IMG/VR virus record: IMGVR_UViG_3300035183_000733
Span: 309,760-373,759 of that record
DNA: 64,000 nt
From: a virus
Reading direction: 5' to 3' (one strand)
A program made the translations under genes and the position numbers. Position 1 is the stretch's first letter, and the number at the start of each line of letters is the position of its first letter. The notes under the pieces were generated by a model. That model saw only the letters and a list, made by a program, of their open reading frames with translations, did no database searches and was not told where the DNA came from. This document shows, in pieces, positions 37,566 through 45,476 of this stretch.

Positions 37566-38078
37566 ATGGGACAGCCAAACAATAACCCCTTCAACAAGAT
37601 AAAATGTACAGGCGGCAGTGACGTAGTCGTCGCGCAGCCTGGCAACGGCGGCATAAGCATTGTGCAGGGGGCCAACACGTTGTTCACACTTCCGTTCAAC
37701 TGGTTCCTGCCGGTAAACATTTACCAGTACAAGGAGTTCTACCTGCAGCCGAACACGAGTCCGTCAACCGGCGCAAACTCTATGCAGCTTGAGGCGTGCA
37801 ACACTACAAATGATAACGGGGAGGATTCTGCCGTGATAATAATAGTGGAGTACCCCGACTATGACGTATCCAATGAGCAGGTGCACACTGACGAGAAGTA
37901 CATAAAGTACGTCTACCCTATAGGTGGACAGGAAATGAACATAGGAAAGATCATGATGCTCACTGGCACCAACAAAGCAGGTGCAGGGTGGGATCTTCTG
38001 TCATCTCCGGGCGGAATGTTGCTCTACAACCCGCACCCAAATTTTGCAGTCAAAGTAAAAGTATTGATATTAGCTTAA
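37566..38078 (+). CDS. Hypothetical beta-rich, probably virion-associated protein, 170 aa
   Basis: Glycine/asparagine-rich beta pattern (GGISIVQGANTLFTLPFNW, then DSAVIIIVEYPDYDV) without membrane segment or enzyme motif. Two nt after the membrane-protein gene. The composition resembles small capsid-decoration or fibre-associated proteins; this is inference. Confidence 0.6.
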   Translation: MGQPNNNPFNKIKCTGGSDVVVAQPGNGGISIVQGANTLFTLPFNWFLPVNIYQYKEFYLQPNTSPSTGANSMQLEACNTTNDNGEDSAVIIIVEYPDYDVSNEQVHTDEKYIKYVYPIGGQEMNIGKIMMLTGTNKAGAGWDLLSSPGGMLLYNPHPNFAVKVKVLILA

Positions 38079-38088
38079 AGAAAATCTC

Positions 38089-38421
38089 ATGACACCAAAT
38101 TCAGCTTACGAACTCGTCAGCATTGAGAAAGATGTCGACTACTCACCGAAGATCAACAACCAGCCCACGTCGACAAACGACGGACCTGTAGTATCAAAGG
38201 GCATGACACCACCAGTATTTGCGCTGTGGTGCGTGGAGTCCTGCACGACGGGAACAGTCACCATACACCCTCTCGGCAACGAGAACCCGATAGAGGTACC
38301 GTGCAATGCGTTCAAACCTGGCGTGGTGTACTACATCTACCTCAAGAAACTGTTGAAGGACAATGATGGCAAGGTAAAATTTATCGGGTACAGGTACAAG
38401 GACAACCCGATGACGTACTAA
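38089..38421 (+). CDS. Hypothetical beta-rich protein, 110 aa
   Basis: Contains FALWCVESCTTGTVTIHPLG and VVYYIYLKKLLKDNDGK, a compact beta fold resembling small decoration domains. Last gene of the 35728-38421 unit, followed by a terminator. No family recognised. Confidence 0.6.
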   Translation: MTPNSAYELVSIEKDVDYSPKINNQPTSTNDGPVVSKGMTPPVFALWCVESCTTGTVTIHPLGNENPIEVPCNAFKPGVVYYIYLKKLLKDNDGKVKFIGYRYKDNPMTY

Positions 38422-38447
38422 GAATATCTTTATATATCTGGTATCAG

Positions 38448-38470
38448 GCCCTCGTTAGTGGGGCTTTTTC
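38448..38470 (+). terminator. Rho-independent terminator
   Basis: GCCC/GGGC core stem (38448-38451 with 38461-38464; outer and inner wobble pairs possible), loop about 9 nt, then TTTTTC. Confidence 0.7.
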
Positions 38471-38504
38471 ATTATGAATTTCGTAAGCAGAACCTGCTTT
38501 TTGA

Positions 38505-38513
38505 GATATATAA
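38505..38513 (+). promoter_or_regulatory. Late-type box GATATATAA
   Basis: Exact motif, 38 bp before ATG 38552. Confidence 0.65.
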
Positions 38514-38551
38514 TATGAACCGGTTTTCGGATTAAATTAAACCGTTCTGAG

Positions 38552-39034
38552 ATGGAAAAGACAATTAAAAAGATGTTCGACGAGGCGCTACATTGCCTCA
38601 ACTGGGACGTCATCATAAACTTCTACGAGTCTAACGATCGGGAATCATTTTTCTTGAATAAGCGGAGGGGAAGGGGTGTAATAACCAAGGAGAGCATCCG
38701 AAAGGAACTCAGGAACCTTGTGGAATACGTGCACAACAACGACATATCCCGCTTCGAGGCAGATCAATGGATAATAATGTACAAGAGAAGCGACGGGGAT
38801 CTCGGGGCGATGCTCGAAATAATCTTCGCGCCAACTAAGGGATGCGCCTTCGAGGACGAGGTGGAGTACCGGACCGAGGAAGAGGCGACGCAAGACGCCT
38901 ATGAGGTAGAGGTGCTTACCGAGCTTCTTGAGAAGTCCGTCAAGGAAGAGAACTATGAGCTATCGGCAGTCCTCCGCGACAGGATAAACAAAATAAACAA
39001 GGCGAACAAGCAGATGGTCAAAGTCCTAAAGTAA
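38552..39034 (+). CDS. UVR-motif protein, 160 aa
   Basis: The C-terminal 50 residues hold VEVLTELLEKSVKEENYELS followed by AVLRDRINKINKANKQ, a UVR motif like that at 25409 and 47856. The N-terminal 110 residues are unassigned (MEKTIKKMFDEALHCLNWDV). Monocistronic between a late box and a terminator. Probably a protein-protein adaptor; partner unknown. Confidence 0.7.
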   Translation: MEKTIKKMFDEALHCLNWDVIINFYESNDRESFFLNKRRGRGVITKESIRKELRNLVEYVHNNDISRFEADQWIIMYKRSDGDLGAMLEIIFAPTKGCAFEDEVEYRTEEEATQDAYEVEVLTELLEKSVKEENYELSAVLRDRINKINKANKQMVKVLK

Positions 39035-39060
39035 CATTCAAAGCCCAATATACCGGTTCT

Positions 39061-39090
39061 ATCCCCGCCAAAGCGCGGGGATTTTCTTTT
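39061..39090 (+). terminator. Rho-independent terminator
   Basis: Perfect ATCCCCGC/GCGGGGAT (39061-39068 with 39075-39082), loop CAAAGC, followed by TTTCTTTT. Confidence 0.88.
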
Positions 39091-39097
39091 ATCCGGG

Positions 39098-39108
39098 GAT
39101 ATATAAAA
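39098..39108 (+). promoter_or_regulatory. Late-type box GATATATAAAA
   Basis: Exact motif ending 3 bp before ATG 39112; the transcript would be nearly leaderless. Confidence 0.65.
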
Positions 39109-39111
39109 AAG

Positions 39112-39573
39112 ATGAAACATTTAGTCATATTCGAGGCATTCCCGACGGTCTACGCCGAACCGACTTACGCCAACCAGGTGTTCAAGGTGAGGTACAGGCA
39201 GAACGCCGACCTGTCCAACAAGAAGGGCAACGACACAGTCAAGAAGCCAGAGAATGACTTACTCGACAAGTTCTCCCAAGGTGACGTGGTTAGCGGCACC
39301 GGCATTGAGGACAAAAAGACACACAAGGGCCACGTTCTCAGAATAAAGAAGGACTCGCACGGAGAGAACCTCGCGATATTCATTGAGGAGGATGGCAAAG
39401 AGATAGAGCTGCTCCCGTCGACAGTTAAAATGGAAGACGAGATCGGCAACCTCGTACCGAACGACGTAGCGGATCCGACCGCTCTTGATAAGTTCGATCC
39501 TACTCCAGGTGACGCATTTCAGCCATACGAGATGAGGAACCTAAAGGGTTTTGGCGACTACGGCCAAGTCTAA
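39112..39573 (+). CDS. Leader-peptide protein, 153 aa, unknown function
   Basis: Begins MKHLVIFEAFPTVYAEPTYA: the leader holds IFE, a prohead-protease-like site. The body is basic then acidic, with FSQGDVVSGTGIEDKKTHKG-like strands (an SH3/KOW-like pattern around residues 60-100). No family recognised. Its 3' end overlaps the opposite-strand GIY-YIG gene by 4 bases. Confidence 0.65.
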   Translation: MKHLVIFEAFPTVYAEPTYANQVFKVRYRQNADLSNKKGNDTVKKPENDLLDKFSQGDVVSGTGIEDKKTHKGHVLRIKKDSHGENLAIFIEEDGKEIELLPSTVKMEDEIGNLVPNDVADPTALDKFDPTPGDAFQPYEMRNLKGFGDYGQV

Positions 39574-39881
39574 GACAGGGGATTCTTAAGCGTAGAATTT
39601 TCCACAATAAGTTTGAAGTTGCTCTCGGTGCGTCTGACCAGGTCGGGGAACTTCTTTACGTCCTCATACGGGAGGGCGAACCATTCGCCATTCACATTAT
39701 ACCTCGAGAAGAACCTGTGGAGCGCTTTCTCTATCTTGGTCGCGTACATGACCTCCATCTCGTATATAAGCTCGAATACGGTCGCCCCGGCGGTCTGTAG
39801 TTGCTTCAGGCGCTCCTTTGGGTTCTTACTGTACCCAATCTTGTAATGGTCTTCGCCGTCCCTTATCAGATAGATTTTCAC
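39570..39881 (-). CDS. GIY-YIG superfamily nuclease, T5orf172/Mug113 type
   Basis: MKIYLIRDGEDHYKIGYSKN (YLI..YKIGYS forms the GIY-YIG-like core), PKERLKQLQTAG and a C-terminal EKALHRFFSRYNVNGEWFAL match the T5orf172/Mug113 subfamily, which includes free-standing homing-type nucleases. The start is GTG (39879-39881) because a late-type box GAATATATAAAA lies directly upstream on the same strand. It sits head-to-head with the 39915 gene and tail-to-tail with 39112, looking like an inserted mobile gene. Confidence 0.85.
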   Translation of the reverse strand: MKIYLIRDGEDHYKIGYSKNPKERLKQLQTAGATVFELIYEMEVMYATKIEKALHRFFSRYNVNGEWFALPYEDVKKFPDLVRRTESNFKLIVENSTLKNPLS

Positions 39882-39883
39882 GT

Positions 39884-39912
39884 TTTATATATTCGGGAAT
39901 GAAATATATAAA
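39884..39912. promoter_or_regulatory. Divergent pair of late-type boxes
   Basis: On the + strand AAATATATAAA (39902-39912) faces ATG 39915. On the - strand GAATATATAAAA (about 39895-39884) faces the GTG at 39881. The two boxes are only a few bp apart, so the genes would compete for the polymerase. Confidence 0.5.
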
Positions 39913-39914
39913 CC

Positions 39915-40421
39915 ATGGACCACATCATCGAATACGAAGCGTTCAACGAGAAGAAACAGGCTGGCGTGATATACCATTACACCAAGCCTAAGTATCTATT
40001 GAAGATACTTGAGGAGGACCGGATGACTTCCGGACACCAGTTCATATCGTTCTCGAGGAACGCAAATCTCAAGGAGTGGGGCGACTGGTACGGTGCAAAT
40101 TGTAGGATCACCTTCAACGGCAGTGACCTAACGGACAAGTTCAAGATGGAGCCGTATCTATTCGACCCGGCAAAGGACGTACTGTTTGGAGGTGGACCGG
40201 CCGTCAGCGTGGAGGAGAGGAGAAAGCGATATGGCATAGAGCGGGAAGAGCGCATCCATAAGGAGGAGATAAGCGGCATCAAGAAGTACATAGTACAGGT
40301 GGACGTACTGAACCCGAGCGACGATGATAAGGAGAAAATAAATAAGGCGATCACCGAAAATCCGGACATCAAAATCCAGATAGTGGACGCTTTCAGACCT
40401 GTAAAGGGAATAATAGTATAA
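39915..40421 (+). CDS. Leader-peptide protein, possibly ADP-ribosyltransferase-like, 168 aa
   Basis: Starts MDHIIEYEAFNEKKQAGVIY, then YHYTKPKYLLKILEEDRMTS and FISFSRNANLKEWGDWYGAN, a pattern seen in phage proteins distantly like the ART/DarT fold (an H/Y-x-T start, LLKIL helix, F-x-S-x-S-R strand). C-terminal EISGIKKYIVQVDVL fits a closing strand. Catalytic residues cannot be assigned, so the enzyme call is weak. The EYEAF leader resembles other leader genes. Confidence 0.55.
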   Translation: MDHIIEYEAFNEKKQAGVIYHYTKPKYLLKILEEDRMTSGHQFISFSRNANLKEWGDWYGANCRITFNGSDLTDKFKMEPYLFDPAKDVLFGGGPAVSVEERRKRYGIEREERIHKEEISGIKKYIVQVDVLNPSDDDKEKINKAITENPDIKIQIVDAFRPVKGIIV

Positions 40422-40835
40422 ATGGACAAACCGGGGTTATATGAGGTTATATGGCAGAACGGATTGCAACCGGAGCTCGTGACATTCTGCACAGGGCTGA
40501 ACTGGTTGTACATCATAATCCTATCAACAGCGTTCTACGGCATGACGCACACCAACACGCTGGACTGGTTCCAGGAGCTGTCGCCGAAAACGTGGTGGAG
40601 GCGCAACACGATGTGGTTCGCCGGTCTGATCGCTATGGCGTTTTTTGTAGTGTTTCACCTCCTCGAGTTCGGTTCGGAAAATTTCAGCACGTACCTGTCT
40701 GGCAACCTGCGGTCGCTGTTCTTCACCGTGGTGTTCTCCAGCATATTCATAGACATACCGGTTTACATAATAAAAGGTCTGAGCAAGTTCATAGAGACCA
40801 AGACCGACAAGAAAGAAAAAGCCCCAGGAAGTTAA
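40422..40835 (+). CDS. Membrane protein, 137 aa
   Basis: Starts at the base after the previous stop. Three hydrophobic segments are visible (about residues 23-41, 62-84 and 95-118), then a basic tail TKTDKKEKAPGS. The terminator stem overlaps its last codons. Function unknown. Confidence 0.65.
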   Translation: MDKPGLYEVIWQNGLQPELVTFCTGLNWLYIIILSTAFYGMTHTNTLDWFQELSPKTWWRRNTMWFAGLIAMAFFVVFHLLEFGSENFSTYLSGNLRSLFFTVVFSSIFIDIPVYIIKGLSKFIETKTDKKEKAPGS

Positions 40836-40850
40836 CCCGGGGCTTTCTAA
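40818..40850. terminator. Bidirectional terminator
   Basis: AAAGCCCC/GGGGCTTT (40818-40825 with 40839-40846) with A-run on the left and T-run on the right can stop transcription from both sides. It lies between the + strand membrane gene and the 3' end of the - strand block. Confidence 0.8.
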
Positions 40851-40973
40851 TTATCGGCCTCTCTTTAGCTGGTATAGGTTTATCGCAATCACGAGTACGT
40901 TCATTATGATGATGGGGTAGGCTTCAAGCATCATGCCGTATATAACGAACATACCACAAGCTATGCTGTTCAT
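40851..40973 (-). CDS. Small membrane peptide, 40 aa
   Basis: MNSIACGMFVIYGMMLEAYP then IIIMNVLVIAINLYQLKRGR: two hydrophobic halves and a basic end, consistent with a one- or two-pass membrane peptide. Third gene of the - strand block, 2 nt after its neighbour's stop. Its stop lies next to the bidirectional terminator. Confidence 0.5.
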   Translation of the reverse strand: MNSIACGMFVIYGMMLEAYPIIIMNVLVIAINLYQLKRGR

Positions 40974-40975
40974 TA

Positions 40976-41311
40976 TTATTCAGGTTTCCATGAACACGAG
41001 AACGATTGTATTACTTTCTCGCGCGTCGATTTCTTTTTGCATGTGTGCTTTATAGTTACTGTCCTCGGGTACTTGCTCGCCGGCTTGTACGCGAAGTCGG
41101 ACATCACCGTCTCCCACTTCTCGACATCCACTATGTTTTTCACGCACTCGGAGACTGCTGGCTTGAGCTCCGGGAACTTGTCCAGGAATTGCTTGAGCTC
41201 CTCGCTCATGAACGGCAGCGTCTTCATTTTCTCATCGCAGGTTTTATCCTCTCTGTTGGTGCCGTACGATTGTACCTCGTCTGCGCGCACTTGGGTTAGT
41301 GTATCGTTCAT
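40976..41311 (-). CDS. Hypothetical protein, 111 aa
   Basis: ATG 41311 is preferred because it follows the DUF262 stop by 7 nt; the frame is open 10 codons further upstream into that gene. Basic, cysteine-containing C-terminus (TIKHTCKKKSTREKVIQSFS), helical middle (MSEELKQFLDKFPELKPAVS). Not recognised. As the gene following DUF262 it may be its partner. Confidence 0.6.
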   Translation of the reverse strand: MNDTLTQVRADEVQSYGTNREDKTCDEKMKTLPFMSEELKQFLDKFPELKPAVSECVKNIVDVEKWETVMSDFAYKPASKYPRTVTIKHTCKKKSTREKVIQSFSCSWKPE

Positions 41312-41318
41312 GATATTT

Positions 41319-42314
41319 TTATACGTTAATGGATTGTACATACTTGATGTGTTCAGGGCTCATGGGAACCCCTGTGAAGTTAAGTGTAAGGAACACGCGG
41401 ATAACGTCAGCGTCCGACGTGTACTCCTCCAGCTTAGCAAAGGCCACGCGGTCGTACGACAGGATGTGGCGCTGCGCATCAGGAGAAAGGTCATTCCAGT
41501 AGTTGCCGTGCAGGTCAGGAAACTTGCCCTGAATGAAGTCAAGGATGGCGTTAAGGCGTTGCTTGCCGTCCACGCAGTCCCAGTTGTAGCCGTGACCGGA
41601 CTCCTTCATCTCCTTGGCGATTTGCTCCCACGACTTGTAACGGAACACGATCTTGCCGATCTCAATCCAGTTGTACATGGACTCGATAAGCTGCTGCTTC
41701 TGCTCGGTGGTCCACACCAGGCCGCGCTGATAGTATTTTTTGTTGCCGTCCTTGTCGATGATATACGGGTCAAAATTGCACCCGCCGTATGACTTGCCCA
41801 CGAGCTCGTCCTCGCTCGGGTGGTTTGACCTCTGAATCACCTCCTTGACCTCCATGCGCTCATAGCTGTCCGTGCGACGACCGTAACCACAGTCGGATAG
41901 AATGGACTCTACAGACTTGTTGTAAAAGGTCACGCGTGGCGGCTCAGACTTAAACGGGTTGCTACCGCAGTGCGCGTACGAGCGGAACACCCACTCCTCC
42001 TTACAAAGCTCGATGCCGTGCGGGAAGTGTCGCCCCTCGACGGACACCTTGCCTGCGGCGCTCGGGATGGACTTGGATAACATCCCAACGGCAAATACCT
42101 TGCCGTCCTTTGTGTCAATTATTTCGCGGACGGTGCCGCCGTACGAGAAGTGCATGTCCTTAGGGACCTCCTCCTTCTTCTTTGACTTTCCACGGCGGGT
42201 GACAACCGTCTCCATCACCTGGTAGTCTATTTTAATGTCGACACTGTCGCCAACTTGGATTGGACGTGCAGTCCACGCGTCTATTTGTGCTTGCTTATTT
42301 GTGATAGTTTCCAT
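41319..42314 (-). CDS. DUF262 (GmrS/ParB-like) protein
   Basis: Carries the DUF262 hallmark YNWDCVDGKQRLNAILDFIQ (the D-G-K/Q-Q-R catalytic loop of the ParB/Srx-like NTPase fold) followed by the helical KYVQSINV end. DUF262 is the N-terminal half of GmrSD-type restriction enzymes; here the HNH half (DUF1524) is absent. ATG 42314 (METITNKQAQ) is chosen; 25 extra N-terminal codons are possible but hydrophobic. With its two downstream genes it forms the only - strand operon. A defence or anti-competitor role is plausible. Confidence 0.82.
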   Translation of the reverse strand: METITNKQAQIDAWTARPIQVGDSVDIKIDYQVMETVVTRRGKSKKKEEVPKDMHFSYGGTVREIIDTKDGKVFAVGMLSKSIPSAAGKVSVEGRHFPHGIELCKEEWVFRSYAHCGSNPFKSEPPRVTFYNKSVESILSDCGYGRRTDSYERMEVKEVIQRSNHPSEDELVGKSYGGCNFDPYIIDKDGNKKYYQRGLVWTTEQKQQLIESMYNWIEIGKIVFRYKSWEQIAKEMKESGHGYNWDCVDGKQRLNAILDFIQGKFPDLHGNYWNDLSPDAQRHILSYDRVAFAKLEEYTSDADVIRVFLTLNFTGVPMSPEHIKYVQSINV

Positions 42315-42369
42315 TTCGTTTGATTTGATATAGTAAAGATAAGAACTTTTTATCAAATATGAAAATAAA

Positions 42370-42851
42370 TTGATGGAAAATATTAACAATATACCAATAA
42401 ATAAAAGCCAGCCCTATTCAGGCCGGCTCTGCTCCGGTGCACGGCTTCACCACAGGCGTTTTCCTTGCAGAAATTATCAACCCCGTAGTCTGTCTACCTT
42501 ACAGGATTTTGAGTCCCTCATCCATTTATCGGTACCGGCGTGTGTTGCTATTATCCAGCTTCTACTGGACCCCTTGGACGTTAGGGACCCGTACTTCTCC
42601 AAGGAGGACAACTGGATATTCCGGGCGGTCCACGACTACTACACCCACATAATAACCAAGACGGAGGACTTCGACCTAAGGGGCGAGCTGCGCGCGTACA
42701 ACACGCACGCCAAGCTGGTGCCGCCGGACGCGCTCCCCGCATTGTTCACAGAGGTCGTGGGGGCAGGTGTGCTTACATAAAGAAGGACAAGTTCCCGAAG
42801 CAAAAAATATCGGTTCTCCCGGGGTTCGACTTCAAAACGATAGATATATAA
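42370..42851 (+). pseudogene. Conserved phage protein, frameshifted at a G-run
   Basis: The middle reads LDPLDVRDPYFSKEDNWIFR, AVHDYYTHI and FDLRGELRAYNTHAKLVPPD ALPALFTEVVG, a widespread phage domain of unknown function (HDYxxH..FDxRGExxAYxxH..PALFTEVVG). At GGGGG (about 42757-42761) the frame changes. The expected C-terminus, CAYIKKDKFPKQKISVLPGF, is found one base off, ending at TAA 42851. One extra G restores it. The N-terminal boundary is uncertain. The stop overlaps the next late box. Confidence 0.65.
42401..42428 (-). terminator. Terminator-like hairpin, - strand orientation
   Basis: Read on the - strand, AGCCGGCC/GGCTGGCT (one G-U; 42428-42421 with 42413-42406) is followed by TTTTATTTATT. 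It would stop antisense transcripts before the - strand operon promoter. Confidence 0.5.
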
Positions 42852-42852
42852 A
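42843..42852 (+). promoter_or_regulatory. Late-type box GATATATAAA
   Basis: Exact motif, 2 bp before ATG 42855 of topoisomerase IB, overlapping the stop of the upstream frame. Confidence 0.6.
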
Positions 42853-42854
42853 GT

Positions 42855-43904
42855 ATGAAACACATCAAATCATTCGACGACCACGTATCCGAAAAGAAGA
42901 AGGAGGACAAACCAAAGAAGGAGCGCAAGCCCCAGTGGTGGGACAAGTACACCAAGTACGAGCTGTCCGCGTACCCCGTGAACATACCGGAGGACGACGT
43001 GACGGTCGACCTGTCCGGCGATATTCACTCGCATCCCGTGCTCACATGGAACAGCCCGAAGACTGGCAAGAAAGTTTACTCGTACACCAGGAAGAGGATG
43101 GAAGCGCAGAAGGCCGAGAAGTACAGCAGGATTTCGAACCTGTCGGATTCCCAGATAGAGAAGATAAAGGTCAAGTGCCACGAGGACATAGTTCTCGGCG
43201 ACACTAACGATTCTGACAAGCAGGCGGCCGCGGTTGTGTCCATAATCGCGCAGACCGGACTTAGACCTGGCAGCAGGGAAGGCTTCGAAAAGACTGAGAA
43301 CCGCGGGGTGTTGACGCTCGGGCCGGACAATGTAAAGATAAACGGCGATAAGATACGGCTCGAGTTCGTCGGCAAGTCGTACAAGAAGAACGTTGCCGAG
43401 TTTGAGGACGGGGCGCTCGCGCACTACCTGCAGAATAGAATAAAGGAACAGCGCGGCGAGGAGTTCTTATTCGACATATCCAAGAGCACGGTGGACCATT
43501 ACTACAAGGACAAACTGAAGATGGAGAGTTTCAAGATAAAGGACCTCCGCACTTTCATTGCCAACAAACTGGCGAAGATATTCTTGAATAGTTCGGAAGT
43601 GTCACCGCCACCGGTGCCGGAAAAACCAGCGGAAATTAAGAAGGCCGTCAAGAGCAAGCTCAGGCGGGCATTCGAGTACGTATCCAAGATGCTCAATAAC
43701 TCACCAGCCATGGCGAGGAATAGCTATGTAGATCCGGGCGTGATAGATTCGTGGCTCAACAAGCTTGGCATCCGTTCGGTAATAACGGAGGACGCAGAGC
43801 AGCCAGAGGGGTCGGAACCCGAGAAGTTCATCGGGAACGCACCGGTTTATGCCCTGCCAAAGTGGTGGGACGATGAGGACGCCGAGCTCGTAAAGGACAA
43901 GTAA
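42855..43904 (+). CDS. DNA topoisomerase IB (poxvirus-type) with leader peptide
   Basis: After the leader MKHIKSFDDHVSEKKKEDKP, the type IB core is complete: TGLRPGS (about 134-140, catalytic Arg), FVGKSYKK (about 171-178, general-acid Lys), KDLRTFIANKLA (about 229-240, second Arg) and NNSPAMARNSYVDP with the nucleophile near Tyr291. It nicks and rejoins DNA through a 3'-phosphotyrosine, relaxing supercoils without ATP. 349 aa matches the short bacterial/poxviral form. The leader suggests packaging with the genome, as with vaccinia topoisomerase in virions (inference). Confidence 0.9.
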   Translation: MKHIKSFDDHVSEKKKEDKPKKERKPQWWDKYTKYELSAYPVNIPEDDVTVDLSGDIHSHPVLTWNSPKTGKKVYSYTRKRMEAQKAEKYSRISNLSDSQIEKIKVKCHEDIVLGDTNDSDKQAAAVVSIIAQTGLRPGSREGFEKTENRGVLTLGPDNVKINGDKIRLEFVGKSYKKNVAEFEDGALAHYLQNRIKEQRGEEFLFDISKSTVDHYYKDKLKMESFKIKDLRTFIANKLAKIFLNSSEVSPPPVPEKPAEIKKAVKSKLRRAFEYVSKMLNNSPAMARNSYVDPGVIDSWLNKLGIRSVITEDAEQPEGSEPEKFIGNAPVYALPKWWDDEDAELVKDK

Positions 43905-43922
43905 AGAAACCAATAAGTTAGG

Positions 43923-43947
43923 GGACCAGATATGGTCCTTTTTTATT
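43923..43947 (+). terminator. Rho-independent terminator
   Basis: GGACC/GGTCC (43923-43927 with 43934-43938), loop AGATAT, followed by TTTTTTATTT. A TAACTTTA box (43979-43986) begins the next unit. Confidence 0.7.
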
Positions 43948-43993
43948 TCCATAATTTATTTTTTATTCGGACAAAACTTCGTAACTTTACACC

Positions 43994-44153
43994 ATGAGCA
44001 AAACTTCAAATTTTATTATCGAGAACTGAATCCCGAGGTGGATGACAGCGACAGTAACATCGAGGCCCAAGCGGAAGCCAACCAACAGCAAATGGACTAT
44101 GAGAGAATAATCAGGTTGGGACATCCTGTGGAGGACCTATGGCCGGTATTGTA
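43994..44153 (+). pseudogene. Small gene, frameshifted at an A-run
   Basis: ATG 43994 gives MSK and then stops after 11 codons. One additional A in the AAAA run gives MSKNFKFYYRELNPEVDDSD, NIEAQAEANQQQMDYERIIR and on to TAG 44153, overlapping the next start. A TAACTTTA promoter box lies just upstream. Confidence 0.5.
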
Positions 44154-44555
44154 GCAATTCTAATATTGCTCGGGACCTTATTGGCGTACGCCCTTGTCCT
44201 ACGCAAACGCGACAAGCAGAACGTGGCCAGGGAGATCGAGATTCTCCGTAAGCTCGTCAACGAATCCCAGTCCCCAGACAAGCTCAGTGGGTACAAGGAG
44301 ATTGCGTGGAAGTGCCGCATCATGTGCACCAAGTCGCAAGCTGCGGAGATAGACGCGTTGATAGCGGACATCAACACCCGACAAATTGAATGGATGAGCC
44401 TGGCGCTCGACGAAGAACTCGACGGCATCATAGATTTCATGCAACCAAAACCGCAGAACACGCTGACAAGAATCCTTCGCTCGAGAGGACACAGTCGTCC
44501 CACAAAAATGGAAGCACAAAAGATGCAACGCGAGCCTATTCTACTGAAGAGTTAG
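44139..44555 (+). CDS. Membrane-anchored hypothetical protein, 138 aa
   Basis: An N-terminal transmembrane helix (AGIVAILILLGTLLAYALVL, residues 2-21) is followed by a basic stop and a helical cytoplasmic domain (VAREIEILRKLVNESQSPDK). C-terminal tail basic. Overlaps the upstream micro-gene by 15 bases. Function unknown. Confidence 0.65.
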   Translation: MAGIVAILILLGTLLAYALVLRKRDKQNVAREIEILRKLVNESQSPDKLSGYKEIAWKCRIMCTKSQAAEIDALIADINTRQIEWMSLALDEELDGIIDFMQPKPQNTLTRILRSRGHSRPTKMEAQKMQREPILLKS

Positions 44556-44578
44556 AAGTTTTTCATAAATTCATTAAG

Positions 44579-44686
44579 ATGGATAAGCAGGAAGTGATAA
44601 ACAAAATAAAGGAAGGCAAGTACGAGCTTGAATCGACGGCGAGGAAGTCGCAGTGTGGCGTGCGGTGGACGAGTACGGATATTTAA
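44579..44686 (+). pseudogene. Truncated small gene at the edge of an AT-rich insert
   Basis: MDKQEVINKIKEGKYELEST then a frame that ends soon after. One base off, the same DNA continues WRAVDEYGYLITKKNYEVSN into the following gene's first bases. The ancestral gene therefore seems to run into the insertion boundary near 44700, where the AT-rich methyltransferase segment begins. Confidence 0.4.
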
Positions 44687-44701
44687 TAACAAAAAAGAAC
44701 T

Positions 44702-45281
44702 ATGAAGTATCAAATAATATATGCTAACCCTCCCTGGAGTTATTACAATGATAGCACAGCAAAACAAGATTGCACAACAGTAAAAGGAATGAGGCGACCA
44801 CCATATTCAGTAATGAGTTCAAACGAAATAATGAACTTACCTGTAAAAGAAATTGCAGATGATAACGCAATACTTTTTATTTGGACTACTGACTATCATT
44901 TGGCAAGATGTATTGAGGTAATAAAAGCGTGGGGGTTTGAATATAGGATTTGTTTGGGCGAAGAAGAATAAGAAAGGTTTGCCTGTGTGCTTTATGGGTG
45001 CATACACAATGAAAAGCGGAACGGAACTATGCCTACTTGCAACAAGGGGCAAGGATGCTCACAAACTTGTAAGGAAGCATAATGTAAGGTCGCTGATTGA
45101 AAGCCAAAGAGAACACCATTCAAAGAAACCTGATGAAGTAAGAACACGAATAGTTGAACTGCTCGGAGATTTGCCAAGAGTAGAATTGTTTGCAAGAGAG
45201 AAACACGATGGATGGGATGTGTGGGGCGATGAAGTAATTAGCTCGTTTTCTTTTTGGGGAGGGGAAAAAAATAAAAAATGA
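44702..45281 (+). pseudogene. MT-A70-type adenine methyltransferase, frameshifted
   Basis: The first frame (44702-44971) starts MKYQIIYANPPWSYYNDSTA with the NPPW catalytic motif (DPPW type), then ILFIWTTDYHLARCIEVIKA-WGFEYR. The second frame (from about 44937) continues IGFVWAKKNKKGLPVCFMGA to LELFAREKHDGWDVWGDEV-like ends. Joined, this is a full MT-A70 N6-adenine methyltransferase of about 190 aa. A shift at GAATATAGGATT splits it. Strong A/T third-position bias differs from the backbone, so it was acquired recently. 45282-45476 is AT-rich with no convincing gene. Confidence 0.75.
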
Positions 45282-45476
45282 TAACTACTGTATAGCCCAA
45301 AAACACCAAATGGAAACTATCTCAATTACAACAACTTAACAAAAACCTGAGATGAGATTGATAAAAAGATAAAGTATTGATAGTTATGAAAGCGATTGAT
45401 GTTTCGATGGTATATCAAGGTGATACTTGAATATACAGGTAAATCAGGAGTTGAACACACTATAAAAACAAATATC

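Noticed and set aside
42440-42545. - strand GGACTCAAAATCC resembling a tRNA-Leu(CAA) anticodon arm
   Set aside because: No acceptor stem, D-arm or T-arm can be paired around it, so it is not a tRNA; at most a remnant.
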